From NCBI RefSeq assembly GCF_000213255.1, contig NC_015520.1:2349349-2413348 (forward strand): a DNA stretch of 64,000 bases, written 5' to 3'. A program made the translations under genes and the position numbers. Positions 8,979 through 18,642 of this stretch are shown here, piece after piece. Source of the DNA: Mahella australiensis 50-1 BON (GTDB taxonomy: Bacteria > Bacillota > Clostridia > Mahellales > Mahellaceae). The notes under the pieces were generated by a model, which saw only the letters and a list, made by a program, of their open reading frames with translations, searched no databases and was not told the DNA's origin. Numbering within the stretch: position 1 is the first letter of the stretch; each line of letters starts with the position of its first letter.

Positions 8979-9923
8979 TTATGAAACCTCGCTTTCCTGT
9001 GTCGTAACCTGCATAAAGATCTCCTCCAGGCTGAGATCCAAAGGCCGCATCATTAAAATAGGACAATCAGCATGGCTCAATGCATTGAAGACAGGACGGC
9101 GAATATCCACTTCTTCGTCCGGGTCTACCACAATATCTATAGTGCCAGGTTCAAAAGTACCCCTAGGCTCTACCCTGGCAATACCAGGCACCTGTTCCAG
9201 CGCTGCCATGACCTGCTTCTCCGGCGCTGCCACTCTGAGCGATAAACGCCCTCCACCTAAATGCTTGGATAAGTTAGCAGGTGTACCGGCTGCCACGATC
9301 TTACCTTTGTTTATGATAATTATACGATCGCATACAGCACTGACCTCAGGCAATATATGCGAGCTCAGTATAATGGTATGAGATTTGCCCAGCTTTTTTA
9401 TAAGATCGCGCATCTCTATGATCTGCCTTGGATCCAAGCCGACCGTCGGCTCATCCAAGACAAGCACCTGCGGATTTCCTATCATGGCCTGTGCCACGCC
9501 GACACGCTGTTTATAGCCTTTTGAAAGGTTTTTTATCAAGCGGCCTTTCACATCATCTATCTTGACGGTATCCATTATCCTCTCCAGGCTTTGCTTGCGT
9601 TCGGCGCTTGGCACCTTTCTTATGTCGCATACAAAGTCAAGATATTCCGATACTGTCATATCCATATACAGCGGTGGAAATTCTGGCAGATAGCCTATCC
9701 TCTTTTTTGCCTCTTCCGGCTGGTCCAGAATATCTATACCGTCTATCTTGACCGTGCCTTCAGTGGCCGATATATAACCGGTTATGATATTCATAGTAGT
9801 AGACTTGCCAGCGCCGTTTGGACCAAGAAAGCCCAGGATCTCACCATCGTTGACTGTAAAGCTTACATTGTCCACAGCAACATGTTGACCATAGCGCTTG
9901 GTAACATTTTGGACTTCGATCAA
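8979..9923 (-). CDS. ABC transporter ATP-binding protein (GldA-like)
   Basis: A 314-residue ABC ATPase with Walker A GPNGAGKS (34-41), signature LSKGYKQR (133-140), Walker B LVLDEPT with catalytic Glu158 and the switch His in LSSHIL. The ~90-residue C-terminal extension (LSLRVAAPEKQVM onward) is typical of ABC-2 drug/Gld-type ATPases. First gene of the four-gene operon. The ATG or TTG start follows GGAGGGTG; TTG at 9923 gives the annotated length. The putative promoter lies just upstream at 9961-9989. Confidence 0.88.
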   Translation of the reverse strand: MIEVQNVTKRYGQHVAVDNVSFTVNDGEILGFLGPNGAGKSTTMNIITGYISATEGTVKIDGIDILDQPEEAKKRIGYLPEFPPLYMDMTVSEYLDFVCDIRKVPSAERKQSLERIMDTVKIDDVKGRLIKNLSKGYKQRVGVAQAMIGNPQVLVLDEPTVGLDPRQIIEMRDLIKKLGKSHTIILSSHILPEVSAVCDRIIIINKGKIVAAGTPANLSKHLGGGRLSLRVAAPEKQVMAALEQVPGIARVEPRGTFEPGTIDIVVDPDEEVDIRRPVFNALSHADCPILMMRPLDLSLEEIFMQVTTQESEVS

Positions 9924-9960
9924 GTAACACCCTCCTCAAAAACATATTTGCATGATAATA

Positions 9961-9989
9961 ATATCAAAACATTTTAAACAAACGGTCAA
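9961..9989 (-). promoter_or_regulatory. Likely promoter of the Gld-type ABC operon
   Basis: On the minus strand TTGACC (9984-9989) and TGATAT (9961-9966) are 17 bases apart, placed about 40 bases ahead of the first gene of the operon. The -35 is good and the -10 moderate. It lies in the only gap between dgoD and the ABC genes. Confidence 0.4.
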
Positions 9990-10001
9990 CAAATTATAAA
10001 T

Positions 10002-11150
10002 TTACCATTCAGCCACCGTGCCGTCAACATTTCTCCATACGGGATTTTTCCATTCATAACCCTGGGCATCGGCTGCTATAACCCTCTCTTCATTTATCTC
10101 TATGCCTAGCCCCGGGGCTTTGGGCAAATCAACAAACCCATCTTTATATGCGAATACCGCAGGGTCTTTTAAGTAATCCAGCAAATCGCTGCCTTTATTA
10201 TAATGTATACCTAGGCTCTGCTCCTGTATGAAAGCATTGGGCGTGCAGGCATCGAGCTGTATACATGCAGCCAGCGCTATGGGGCCGAGCGGACAGTGAG
10301 GTGCTACCACCACATCATAGGCCTCTGCCATAGCGGCTATTTTTTTACACTCGGATATACCTCCGGCATGGGATAGATCCGGCTGTATCACGTCGACGTA
10401 ACCGCTGTGCAGTAACTCCTTGAAATCCCAACGCGAAAACATGCGCTCACCAGTGGCTATCGGTATATCTGCATGCATGGCTATATCCCTCAAGGCTTCG
10501 TTGTTTTGCGGCAATACCGGCTCTTCTATAAACATCGGATGATAAGGTTCCAGCGCCTTTGCCAGCACCTTGGCCATAGGCTTATGTACCCTACCGTGAA
10601 AATCTATCGCCACATCCATTTGGTAGCCCAGCGCATCGCGGATAGCCGCTATACGGTCTGCCACAGCCTGCACCTTGCTGAAGCTATCTATATAGTGCAT
10701 CTCATCGGTTGCATTCATCTTGACGGCTGTGAATCCAAACTGCGCGCGCTGCTTGGCCTCTTCGGCTATATCGTGCGGGCGATCCCCGCCTATCCATGAA
10801 TACACCCTTATTCTATCGTGGCACGCCCCTCCGAGCAGCTCATATACCGGCACACCGTAAAATTTACCTTTTATATCCCATAAAGCCTGATCGATGCCAG
10901 CTATAGCGCTCATGAGCACCGGGCCTCCGCGATAAAAGCCCCCGCGGTACATGACCTGCCAGTGGTCCTCTATCTTCAAAGGATCTCGGCCCACCAAATA
11001 ACCCTTCAGTTCTTCTACAGCGGCTTTGACGGTATCAGCCCGGCCCTCCACCACAGGCTCTCCCCATCCGGTTATACCTTCATCGGTTTCTATCTTAAGA
11101 AAGAGCCATCTGGGCCTAACCTTATAAAGCTTAAGAGATGTTATTTTCAT
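10002..11150 (-). CDS. dgoD: D-galactonate dehydratase (enolase superfamily)
   Basis: A 382-residue mandelate-racemase-type dehydratase that converts D-galactonate to 2-keto-3-deoxygalactonate. Starting from the ATG at 11150 the key residues fall exactly where the E. coli enzyme has them: metal ligands Asp183, Glu209 and Glu235, with His185 and His285 as acid-base residues ([21 protein letters not shown]). The length equals that of the E. coli protein. A longer frame to 11210 lacks a ribosome site; GGGAGA precedes the chosen ATG. It lies 25 bases after the alr-like gene, so it is read as the last gene of the femX-alr-dgoD unit; no galactonate kinase or aldolase gene is nearby. Confidence 0.87.
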   Translation of the reverse strand: MKITSLKLYKVRPRWLFLKIETDEGITGWGEPVVEGRADTVKAAVEELKGYLVGRDPLKIEDHWQVMYRGGFYRGGPVLMSAIAGIDQALWDIKGKFYGVPVYELLGGACHDRIRVYSWIGGDRPHDIAEEAKQRAQFGFTAVKMNATDEMHYIDSFSKVQAVADRIAAIRDALGYQMDVAIDFHGRVHKPMAKVLAKALEPYHPMFIEEPVLPQNNEALRDIAMHADIPIATGERMFSRWDFKELLHSGYVDVIQPDLSHAGGISECKKIAAMAEAYDVVVAPHCPLGPIALAACIQLDACTPNAFIQEQSLGIHYNKGSDLLDYLKDPAVFAYKDGFVDLPKAPGLGIEINEERVIAADAQGYEWKNPVWRNVDGTVAEW

Positions 11151-11175
11151 ATCTGTTCTCCCACTTTCTCTATAT

Positions 11176-12276
11176 TTAATATTTATACACTCTCGGCACC
11201 GTATCGTCAAGATATATGGGATCTATAGCCACTGACACCTCATCGCCCGGGTGAGCGTCAACGCCGCTTAAATCCACAACGGCCAACTGTAAACCTATCC
11301 TGCCGAGGATACGCAAAGGCCTGCCGTCTTTGAATACGATTGGCACCGGTCTAAGATAATCCATAATATCGTGATACAATATTCTTAATAAATCTAAAAA
11401 ATGAAATGCATAGTTGCGACGCTGTACCTTCAGCCCCTCGAAATAGCCAAAGGGTATTACGCCTATGCGCATAGGCTTGGACGTACGATACGTACAGCCA
11501 TAACCTATATATGCGCCTTTGGGCATATCCCTCACATCCATTAATATCGCTTTTAATAAAGCTGTTTTTTTAAGCTTAACCGATCTGTTTTTAAACATAG
11601 CAGTGCCAAAAAGCGCCCCTCCCACACGCACCATATCCAACCGTGCCTGCGGAAAATCCATGGCTGCCACCGAGTTGGCCGCATGGCGTATCTGCACTTT
11701 TATACCGCCCGTCTCCAGCTTGTCCATACATTTATTAAAACGCTCCAACTGCAACAGTGTATAATCTGGCTTTTTAGCAAATGCCGCCGCAAAATGGGTA
11801 AATGCCCCTTCGTACTCCAAATGTTCAAATGCCTTTAATCTATCAATAACTCCATCCAATTCATCGTATGTAAAACCGAAACGCCCCATACCCGTATCGA
11901 ATTTCAAATGTACCTTAAACATAATATCCTCTTCCTCAGCTACGTCGTTGAGCATAGCCGCAGCATCGAGGTTATACATGGCCGGCGTTATGTCATACTC
12001 TATGAATGCCCGGCAATCATCTTTATCCACTGGGCCGGTAAAACACAATATCCTTCCTTCTATGCCACTTTCCCTAAGCCGCACACCCTCATCCAAAAAT
12101 TCTACCCCAAACCACTCCACACCAGCATCGGCCAATGTTGCCGATACCTCTACGGCGCCATGCCCATAAGCATTGCCTTTTACTACTGCCATGACAGATA
12201 CGCCTACCTCTTTTCGTACGGTTTCCAAATTATCAATAATAGCCCTCTTATCTACCTCCAAATACCTTGCAAGCAC
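11176..12276 (-). CDS. alr: Divergent alanine racemase-like PLP enzyme
   Basis: A 366-residue fold-type III racemase. The PLP lysine is Lys33 in [10 protein letters not shown], and the opposing catalytic tyrosine is Tyr259 in YIGYGCTY. The C-terminal barrel is unusual: the normal GYADG is GYFEG, a segment of ~30 residues rich in aromatics follows (near 284-315), and the usual GRVxMDQ is GRIGLQL. It is therefore either a specialised paralogue or an enzyme for another amino acid. A GTG start at 12276 directly abuts the stop of the femX-like gene, with GGAGGA inside that gene's end, so the two are translationally coupled. Confidence 0.75.
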   Translation of the reverse strand: MLARYLEVDKRAIIDNLETVRKEVGVSVMAVVKGNAYGHGAVEVSATLADAGVEWFGVEFLDEGVRLRESGIEGRILCFTGPVDKDDCRAFIEYDITPAMYNLDAAAMLNDVAEEEDIMFKVHLKFDTGMGRFGFTYDELDGVIDRLKAFEHLEYEGAFTHFAAAFAKKPDYTLLQLERFNKCMDKLETGGIKVQIRHAANSVAAMDFPQARLDMVRVGGALFGTAMFKNRSVKLKKTALLKAILMDVRDMPKGAYIGYGCTYRTSKPMRIGVIPFGYFEGLKVQRRNYAFHFLDLLRILYHDIMDYLRPVPIVFKDGRPLRILGRIGLQLAVVDLSGVDAHPGDEVSVAIDPIYLDDTVPRVYKY

Positions 12277-13383
12277 CTATTCCATTCCTCCTGCGGCATC
12301 ATGTTCGTGCTTCTCTACATCCTCTTTTGAGCGCTTCAACATAAGCGTCACCTTGCGGCGTGCCTTCCGGAATGCAGGTACAGCCTTTTGCCATATAGAA
12401 TACCACATAGGACTCAATACCATATCGAACTCTCCTATAAACTCAGTAAATTCTCCATTAAAGCCCTTCTTAAATCTATAAAGGCCATATAAAGGATTAT
12501 CCGGATTTATATCGCCGGAAACGCCGCGAAAATCATACATTGTACAACCCCGCTCTTTGGCGCGTTTTATCATCTCCCATTGCAGAAGATAATTAGGCAT
12601 AACATTCCTGTGCTCATTGCTGCTGGCCCCGTATAGATACCAGCATTTATCGCCACAAAAAAGGCAAATAATGCCCGAAACAATCTGCCCTTGATACTCT
12701 GCTAAAGCCAACTCTAGGTATCCTCTATCGTGCAGGCAGTCATACATTTTCTCGAAATATGAAAGCGGCCGGACCACAAAATTATCCCTTAAACCTGTAA
12801 CCTCCATAATCTGATGAAATGCCGGTAAATCTTGGCGCGTGCCCATACGGACCGTTACGCCCTTTCTTTCGGCCAACCGTATATTATAGCGCGTCTTGCT
12901 ATGAAAATTGGCCATAAGCTCATCTAAATCAGGCCTTATGTCAAGGCGAAATACAAAGCGTGGCTGTATACCCTCGAAATTTAAGGCTTCTTCATTTCTC
13001 ATAAAGCCTAAATCCTTAAGGTTTTTGATAACCTCGCTATCATCGGCTTTTATATCCGGATCTATCTTGAGCATAATTGCGTTATACTGTTTGGCCAGCT
13101 TTTTTACCTCAGTAATAAGGAATGTCAACACCGTTTTGTCGTGCATATCGCATACAGGCCCCCTGGGCGAATATATCATATTTTTACCTATTATCGGCAG
13201 TTTTCTTATGAGCAGCAACATAGATGCTTTGATATCCCCTTGGTCTTCCACCATCACATATATATGTCCCCAATTATCGTCTTTAACCGCAGCCCATTCC
13301 AGCGTTTGAAGTATGTGCCCCTTAGGATGACTTTCCACAAACTTTGTGTATAAATTCTTATCGCCGTTTATTATTACTCTCAT
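12277..13383 (-). CDS. FemAB/FemX-family peptidoglycan aminoacyltransferase
   Basis: A 368-residue protein with two GNAT-like domains of the FemABX family, which add amino acids from aminoacyl-tRNA to the lipid II stem peptide. Recognisable stretches are LQTLEWAAVKDDNWG near residue 26, IYSPRGPVCD near 78, NFHSKTRYNIRLAERKG near 160 and the C-terminal YDFRGVSGDINPDNPLYGL near 282. The coiled-coil tRNA-mimic arm of FemA is not evident, pointing to the shorter FemX type. It is directly followed, without any gap, by the alanine-racemase-like gene. Which amino acid it adds cannot be read from sequence. Confidence 0.82.
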   Translation of the reverse strand: MRVIINGDKNLYTKFVESHPKGHILQTLEWAAVKDDNWGHIYVMVEDQGDIKASMLLLIRKLPIIGKNMIYSPRGPVCDMHDKTVLTFLITEVKKLAKQYNAIMLKIDPDIKADDSEVIKNLKDLGFMRNEEALNFEGIQPRFVFRLDIRPDLDELMANFHSKTRYNIRLAERKGVTVRMGTRQDLPAFHQIMEVTGLRDNFVVRPLSYFEKMYDCLHDRGYLELALAEYQGQIVSGIICLFCGDKCWYLYGASSNEHRNVMPNYLLQWEMIKRAKERGCTMYDFRGVSGDINPDNPLYGLYRFKKGFNGEFTEFIGEFDMVLSPMWYSIWQKAVPAFRKARRKVTLMLKRSKEDVEKHEHDAAGGME

Positions 13384-13541
13384 CGAAACACGTTTCTCCT
13401 TTTATTAGTGAACCATATATATTATCCCTCATAGTCGGTATATCGTCAATATATAAAAAATTAACATTAGCTTGATGCAAAGAGATGAAATATACGCTAT
13501 AATATAATTAGATAAAATAATTTTCGTAAAGGGGTTTTACA

Positions 13542-14066
13542 GTGCAACATTGCGCAAGTATAGTAAAAAACATAGAGGCCATGACCTTCTATTTTATAAA
13601 CCATAAACTAAAATGCCGGACGCTGGACGCAGCGATGCCGCGCATAACGCATATGGGAAATGCTTTTTTCACGATAGGACTAGCACTTTCTATAATATTT
13701 TTCGGGAAAAACGATGCTAAAGTCGCCGGCTGGCAATCTTTAGCAGCTTTAGTATCGAGTCATTGTCTGGTACAATTGCTTAAACTATTGCTGCGCAGGA
13801 TGAGGCCCTTTGCTGCGCTTAAAGATGTAAACATACTGGGTAAACTACCAAAGGACCCCTCTTTTCCATCCGGTCATTCCACAGCGAGCTTTGCCCTGGC
13901 CACATCATTGACTTTATATTGGCCGGCCGTCGCTGCCATAAGTATGCCAACCGCAGTTTTGGTGGCCTTATCGCGCGTGTACCTCGGTTATCATTATCCA
14001 TCCGATATAATAGCCGGCACGCTTCTCGGCATCATATCGGCACTAGGTATAGGCTGGATAATATAA
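13542..14066 (+). CDS. PAP2-family membrane phosphatase
   Basis: A 174-residue integral membrane phosphatase of the type-2 phosphatidic-acid phosphatase family; likely substrates are undecaprenyl pyrophosphate or lipid phosphates. The three catalytic motifs are complete: KLLLRRMRP (81-89), PSFPSGHST with His112, and SRVYLGYHYPSD with Arg145 and His151. Four to five membrane segments are seen. The start is a GTG at 13542 after AAAGGGG. A TATAAT at 13498-13503 lies 38 bases upstream but its best -35 (TTGATG, 13472-13477) is 20 bases away, so the promoter is uncertain. Convergent with the isomerase at 14083. Confidence 0.85.
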   Translation: MQHCASIVKNIEAMTFYFINHKLKCRTLDAAMPRITHMGNAFFTIGLALSIIFFGKNDAKVAGWQSLAALVSSHCLVQLLKLLLRRMRPFAALKDVNILGKLPKDPSFPSGHSTASFALATSLTLYWPAVAAISMPTAVLVALSRVYLGYHYPSDIIAGTLLGIISALGIGWII

Positions 14067-14082
14067 AAAATTGGGTGAGCCC

Positions 14083-14940
14083 TTATTTTATCAAACGCAT
14101 ATACCTCTCAAGATTATTCCTGCCTACGCTTATACCCAGTATCGGATCCTCCATTCCCTCAAACTCTATAGATATTACGCCATCATAGCCATATGTCCTG
14201 AGCATTTTAAGGCACTGTATAACGGGCACATCGCCATGACCTATAATAGCCCCTCTAAGATAGTTGCCGGCACGCGATTTGAACCAACCATCGCCCGGAT
14301 CAGGCAACATGCCGCTTTTCACATGAAAGTCCTTAACGTGTACATGAAACACATACGGCAGCAGTTTGCCCACTGCGATGGCCGGGTCCTCATCGGTGCA
14401 GAGAAAATTGCCTATATCCAGCAAAAGCCCAAAATTCGTGTTGTTTACGCCGTTTATAAGTTTCTCTACCCTGTCGCTGTCCTGGCAAAAGAATCCATGA
14501 TTTTCCACCATGGTCTTTATGCCTATCCCCTCAGCATACTCGGTCACGGCTCGGTAACCCTTCACTAAAACCGGTAGCGCATCATTAAATCCTCTTGGCC
14601 CGTGATAATCCGGTGAAAAGCCATAAGTAGCATCGTGACGCATGAAGGAGGCCCCCAACTCAAAGGCTATCTTCACTTCTTGTTTCAGGCGTTCTATTTC
14701 GTTATCCAGACCATTGTTTATAAAATCGGCGCCTACAGCGTAATTTACCACTTCGATGCCAGCCTCGTCACATGCCTGTTTCACTTCCGCGGCATAAACC
14801 AATGGGTCCATGCTGTCGGGCATCAGCGGCAAACCGGAGAATTCGATGTGTTTAAAACCCATTTCGGCCGCTTTATGTACTATCTGTAAACCGTCCATTC
14901 GACATTTACTATAACTATATGAGCTAACGCCTATCTCCAT
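14083..14940 (-). CDS. Sugar phosphate isomerase/epimerase (AP-endonuclease-2-like TIM barrel)
   Basis: A 285-residue TIM-barrel protein related to xylose isomerase-like epimerases. Typical elements are GFKHIEFSGLP near residue 30, MVENHGFFCQ near 145, the metal-site DIGNFL near 175, HVHVKDFH near 200 and the C-terminal GVISIEFEG near 262. These enzymes isomerise or epimerise sugars or inositols; the substrate here is not known. It follows the PHP gene after a 132-base gap that holds its own promoter, and belongs to the sugar-use region. ATG is preceded by AGGGGG. Confidence 0.82.
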   Translation of the reverse strand: MEIGVSSYSYSKCRMDGLQIVHKAAEMGFKHIEFSGLPLMPDSMDPLVYAAEVKQACDEAGIEVVNYAVGADFINNGLDNEIERLKQEVKIAFELGASFMRHDATYGFSPDYHGPRGFNDALPVLVKGYRAVTEYAEGIGIKTMVENHGFFCQDSDRVEKLINGVNNTNFGLLLDIGNFLCTDEDPAIAVGKLLPYVFHVHVKDFHVKSGMLPDPGDGWFKSRAGNYLRGAIIGHGDVPVIQCLKMLRTYGYDGVISIEFEGMEDPILGISVGRNNLERYMRLIK

Positions 14941-14972
14941 AAATATAACCCCCTATTCATAATCTTTCTTTC

Positions 14973-15001
14973 ATTATACATTTTAGACAATGCGTTTGCA
15001 A
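14973..15001 (-). promoter_or_regulatory. Promoter of the isomerase gene with an overlapping cre-like element
   Basis: On the minus strand TTGCAA (14996-15001) and TATAAT (14973-14978) are separated by exactly 17 bases. The -35 region and spacer read TTGCAAACGCATTGTC, whose left half fits the catabolite-response (cre) consensus TGNAANCG while the right half is imperfect. Carbon-catabolite control of this sugar gene is therefore possible but unproved. Confidence 0.5.
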
Positions 15002-15072
15002 GCGTATTGACTTTGACTATTGCGGCGATATGTGCCATAGTAGAAGCAGTCACAACAATGATTTACGCAAGA

Positions 15073-16815
15073 TTATATCTGTGCAACGCATATTGGATCT
15101 TCGTCATGTTTCGGTTTTTCTCTTATAAACACCTTGGCTGTAGAACAGGGGTCCATATCGACGGCAAAAAATGCGGTAGCGTCCTTCATCTTGCGCACAT
15201 GCAGGAAATAAGACTTGATTTTATCGCTTTTTAGCAAATCTCTTAACAAGCACGCTTCTTTAGGCCAAGCGACATCGCGTTTAATGAATTCATATGGATA
15301 AAGGTCAAAGCTTACCTTAACTTTATCTGCATCGCATTGCAGGTCAACGCAGCATACCTTATACTCGTGCATTTCCCCTCTCTCCAGCCAAATTATCACT
15401 TCTTCCATTCTATGGGCAGGTCTTCGCTCATCTATGAAATCCCTATATTCCCAAATAGATGATGCCGACGGCAGCTCGTCCCCTCTCTCGTCATATAAGC
15501 CAAAACCCTCCCAATCGGGGTTAATCTTAATATCAGTTTTTATAAGCCCACGATACGGTTTATCATCCAAATTCGCTATTAAAACGTTTCTACCATCATC
15601 GCCGTATATTTTATGCAAAACGCCGTTCAATAATTCGCTGACATTCTGTTGAATCAAACGAAGGCGCCGTATATTCTCCGCTACGGCAATATCCAAGGCT
15701 TTATTGGTAAATTCATCATTGTTCAGATTTCGTATAAGAAAGGATTCGAACCACCCAACATATTTATCAATATATGGTTCAACTAATGCATTATCATCCT
15801 TAAGACGTTTAATCCATTCCAATTTTTTTGATATACTATAATCCAAAACATTTATAACATCATTTTTATATATTTGATCCTTTAGGTCAATTCTGGATGT
15901 TGTCGGAACAGCGCTGACCCATATGGGAGCCGACACCGCCCACTGTTCGTCTTGTTGTGCCAATATCCAATAAGGCCCGTTCAACGTCGGTGTATATCTA
16001 CCGTGATCCCCATAATATATACCAATGCTTATATCCCCACAAAATAATGTAACCCTGTGCGCACCGGGGCATTCCCAATGAATATCATAATATCGTTCGC
16101 CCAGACCTATACAGTCACCCATAATAATATCATCCCCACAAGAAATATTAACCATGAGCTCCCCAATGCTGGCAAAAGTATGCCCACGCAGTAAAGCTTG
16201 CCTAACTGCTTGTTCGGTTAATTCATACTCTTCATTCAAAAATACACCTGTCCAAACCTTGCCAAAATGCACTGCTTGATGGCAGTCCGAATTGGCCATA
16301 GGCGATACGTGCTGCCGCATAAGAAGGTAATTTTTCCATGTCTTCAATCCATTGCAGTGGCTATTTTCGCCAACGGCGCACATCCCCTGACCTCCATTAG
16401 CAACCTCCACGCTGTTTATCTTATATACCATACCCATAAGCCACTTACAATTGTTATTGTCCGGATGAGCCACTATTCTTAAATCATTTTCTTTCAATAT
16501 ATTGTTTTTAGCATCTTTTATATATTCGGCATCAAACGTCCGTTTATCGGTTATAACCATATGCCCATCAATAAACGTTATCTCATAGCCCGGCAGTATA
16601 AGCGGCACGCCTTCATTGTTTTCCTTAATATCTTCTAATTCTGATCGCCACTTCTTCTGAGTGAGATTATGGTGATGGTCTGCCAACCCCAATATTTGTA
16701 TATTATTTTTTTGGGATAGCTCAATATAGTCCTTAACCGTCATAGCATCTCTATTATCCGAGAATGCTGTATGAACGTGAAAATCCGCCTTGTAAACTCT
16801 ATAATCCTTTATCAA
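15073..16815 (-). CDS. PHP-domain metal-dependent phosphoesterase/hydrolase
   Basis: A 580-residue protein. The N-terminal ~270 residues form a PHP domain: DFHVHTAFSD (11-20) and GLADHHHN (near 43) give the first metal ligands, later HPDN (near 117) and the SDCHQA (near 172) motif complete the site. The remaining ~300 residues have no family I recognise and are rich in acidic and aromatic residues. The start is a TTG at 16815, 9 bases after GGAGGAAC. It is directly downstream of the carbohydrate importer genes (16 bases), so it probably acts on the imported compound or a phosphorylated derivative. Confidence 0.78.
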   Translation of the reverse strand: MIKDYRVYKADFHVHTAFSDNRDAMTVKDYIELSQKNNIQILGLADHHHNLTQKKWRSELEDIKENNEGVPLILPGYEITFIDGHMVITDKRTFDAEYIKDAKNNILKENDLRIVAHPDNNNCKWLMGMVYKINSVEVANGGQGMCAVGENSHCNGLKTWKNYLLMRQHVSPMANSDCHQAVHFGKVWTGVFLNEEYELTEQAVRQALLRGHTFASIGELMVNISCGDDIIMGDCIGLGERYYDIHWECPGAHRVTLFCGDISIGIYYGDHGRYTPTLNGPYWILAQQDEQWAVSAPIWVSAVPTTSRIDLKDQIYKNDVINVLDYSISKKLEWIKRLKDDNALVEPYIDKYVGWFESFLIRNLNNDEFTNKALDIAVAENIRRLRLIQQNVSELLNGVLHKIYGDDGRNVLIANLDDKPYRGLIKTDIKINPDWEGFGLYDERGDELPSASSIWEYRDFIDERRPAHRMEEVIIWLERGEMHEYKVCCVDLQCDADKVKVSFDLYPYEFIKRDVAWPKEACLLRDLLKSDKIKSYFLHVRKMKDATAFFAVDMDPCSTAKVFIREKPKHDEDPICVAQI

Positions 16816-16831
16816 GAAACAGTTCCTCCAT

Positions 16832-17674
16832 TTATTCTTTTACAGCGCCAGCAGTTAGACCTGTTATAAAATATCTTTGTAAAAATACGTAAACTATAAT
16901 AAGCGGGATAATAGTAATAACCACACCTGCCATTTGAGTATTTTTAGATATTGAATCAGTAGTGGATGTTATATCCGAAGAAATAATAAGATTTTTTAAT
17001 GCTACTTGTAGAGTATATTTAGAAGGATTATTCAAAAATATAACCGATTCCATAAAATTGTTCCATTTGCTTACAAATTGAAACAACGTTACTGTTGCAA
17101 TACCAGCTTTAGAAAGCGGTAAATATACGGTACGAAATATCGTAAATTCGGTGGCACCGTCTATTAGAGCAGCTTCCTCCAGTGAGCGCGGTATTTTAGC
17201 GAAAAAGCTTTGTAATATAAGCACCGTATATGCTGATACCATACCGGATACAACTATAGCCATCAAAGAATTTATAAGGCCTAAACCTTTATATACTATA
17301 TAACTTGGTATCATGATACTTTGAAACGGGAATATCATTGTAAAAAGCATAAATAACACAAAAAATCTTTTACCCCAAAAATCCTTTCTATTTAACGCAT
17401 ATGCCGTCAATGCGCTTAACAGTACATGTAATAACGTTCCAATCACGCTTACGTAAATGGTATTTAAAACAGGTTGTAATATATTTATTCTTTCAAACAA
17501 CACCTCATAACCGGAAGTACTAAACGGCGATGGAAATAGTTTAACGCCGGGTGCCATAGAAGCCCTATCGGTAGAAAATGAAATTGCCGCTACGTTTACA
17601 AGGGGTATGATCATCGTTATAATTAAGGCAAACATCAAAACATAATTAAATAAATTAAACAATTTTCTTTCCAT
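16832..17674 (-). CDS. Carbohydrate ABC transporter permease (MalG/LacG type)
   Basis: A 280-residue inner-membrane permease with six membrane segments. The EAA loop that docks on the ATPase reads EEAALIDGATEFTIFRTVYL near residue 168. N-terminal LFNLFNYVLMFALIITMIIP is typical of the MalG branch. It follows the MalF-type gene by 7 bases and precedes the PHP gene. The cluster has no ATP-binding gene, so it must use a shared ATPase of the MsmK/MalK type encoded elsewhere. The permease coding sequence is AT-rich compared with flanking genes. Confidence 0.88.
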   Translation of the reverse strand: MERKLFNLFNYVLMFALIITMIIPLVNVAAISFSTDRASMAPGVKLFPSPFSTSGYEVLFERINILQPVLNTIYVSVIGTLLHVLLSALTAYALNRKDFWGKRFFVLFMLFTMIFPFQSIMIPSYIVYKGLGLINSLMAIVVSGMVSAYTVLILQSFFAKIPRSLEEAALIDGATEFTIFRTVYLPLSKAGIATVTLFQFVSKWNNFMESVIFLNNPSKYTLQVALKNLIISSDITSTTDSISKNTQMAGVVITIIPLIIVYVFLQRYFITGLTAGAVKE

Positions 17675-17681
17675 TTTAATA

Positions 17682-18566
17682 TTACATCTCCCTTGAAGAC
17701 ATAAAGTTTGAAGATCGTAAAAATCCTAAAGCTAGGACAAGCGTCATGATCAACACTATAAACGACACGGCTGCAGCATAGCCCATCTTAAACTGCTGTA
17801 TTCCGGTTCTATAAGTATAAGTCATAATAACATCCGTCTTATTTATGATGGCCGGATTGGTCATTATATAGGATTGATCGAATATGTTTAATACACCCAT
17901 CAAATTAAGTAGAAAAACAGTTTTTATGGTATCATATAGGCCAGGCAGGGTAATGTGTATTGTTTGAAGCCATCTTCCTGCACCATCTATATAAGCGGCT
18001 TCATATAGCTGAGGATCGATATTCGTTATAGCTGCAAGAAATATAATACAGCCATATCCAACCGTTTTCCATGTGTTGGTTAAAATGAATATAGGCCAGG
18101 CATATGATTCTTTGGTCATAAATGATATCGGTTGACCGCCAAATAGTTTTATGAGTTCATTTACCAAACCATTATCAGGTGCCAACAAGAAAATCCATAT
18201 GCCGCCTACCACCACCCACGAAAATAAGTTAGGTATATAAACCACTGTCTGTACAAAACGCTTAAACCCTACTATGCTTATCTCGTTCAATAACAAGGCT
18301 AATACCAGTTGACTAAATAACCCTACTATAAGATTGCCACCCCCAATCACCAATGTATTCCTTAATACATTCCAAAATTCTCTGTCATGAAGTATTTTGC
18401 TATAATGTTCAAATCCGATAAATGGGCTATGGCCTATTAACTTAAAATCTTGTACACTCATAATAAACCCTCGCGCTATAGGATAATAAAGGAATATAAC
18501 GAAATATAAAAATGCCGGTAGCAAAAATAAATATATTGTCCTATCTTTTCGAATTTTTCCAAGCAT
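17682..18566 (-). CDS. Carbohydrate ABC transporter permease (MalF/LacF type)
   Basis: A 294-residue inner-membrane permease with six membrane segments and an EAA loop, EAAYIDGAGRWLQTIHITLP, near residue 196. The frame is open to 18617, but the ATG at 18566 with AGGGGGACA 6-7 bases upstream is the better start, giving the usual N-terminus MLGKIRKDRTIYLFLLP. It lies between the binding-protein gene (77 bases upstream) and the MalG-type gene (7 bases downstream). Forms the translocation pore with that second permease. Confidence 0.88.
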   Translation of the reverse strand: MLGKIRKDRTIYLFLLPAFLYFVIFLYYPIARGFIMSVQDFKLIGHSPFIGFEHYSKILHDREFWNVLRNTLVIGGGNLIVGLFSQLVLALLLNEISIVGFKRFVQTVVYIPNLFSWVVVGGIWIFLLAPDNGLVNELIKLFGGQPISFMTKESYAWPIFILTNTWKTVGYGCIIFLAAITNIDPQLYEAAYIDGAGRWLQTIHITLPGLYDTIKTVFLLNLMGVLNIFDQSYIMTNPAIINKTDVIMTYTYRTGIQQFKMGYAAAVSFIVLIMTLVLALGFLRSSNFMSSREM

Positions 18567-18642
18567 CTCTTGTCCCCCTAACAATTTAATATAATAAGGT
18601 ACTTTAGCGGTTTTCACTAAAGTACCTTAGAAGTATGATAGC

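Noticed and set aside
13472-13503. TTGATG and TATAAT as promoter of the PAP2 gene
   Set aside because: The spacing is 20 bases, too long for a reliable sigma-A promoter; mentioned only in the gene entry.
15740-15765. A GATTCGAACC string like a tRNA T-loop complement
   Set aside because: It lies inside the intact PHP-domain gene and no cloverleaf can be drawn around it.
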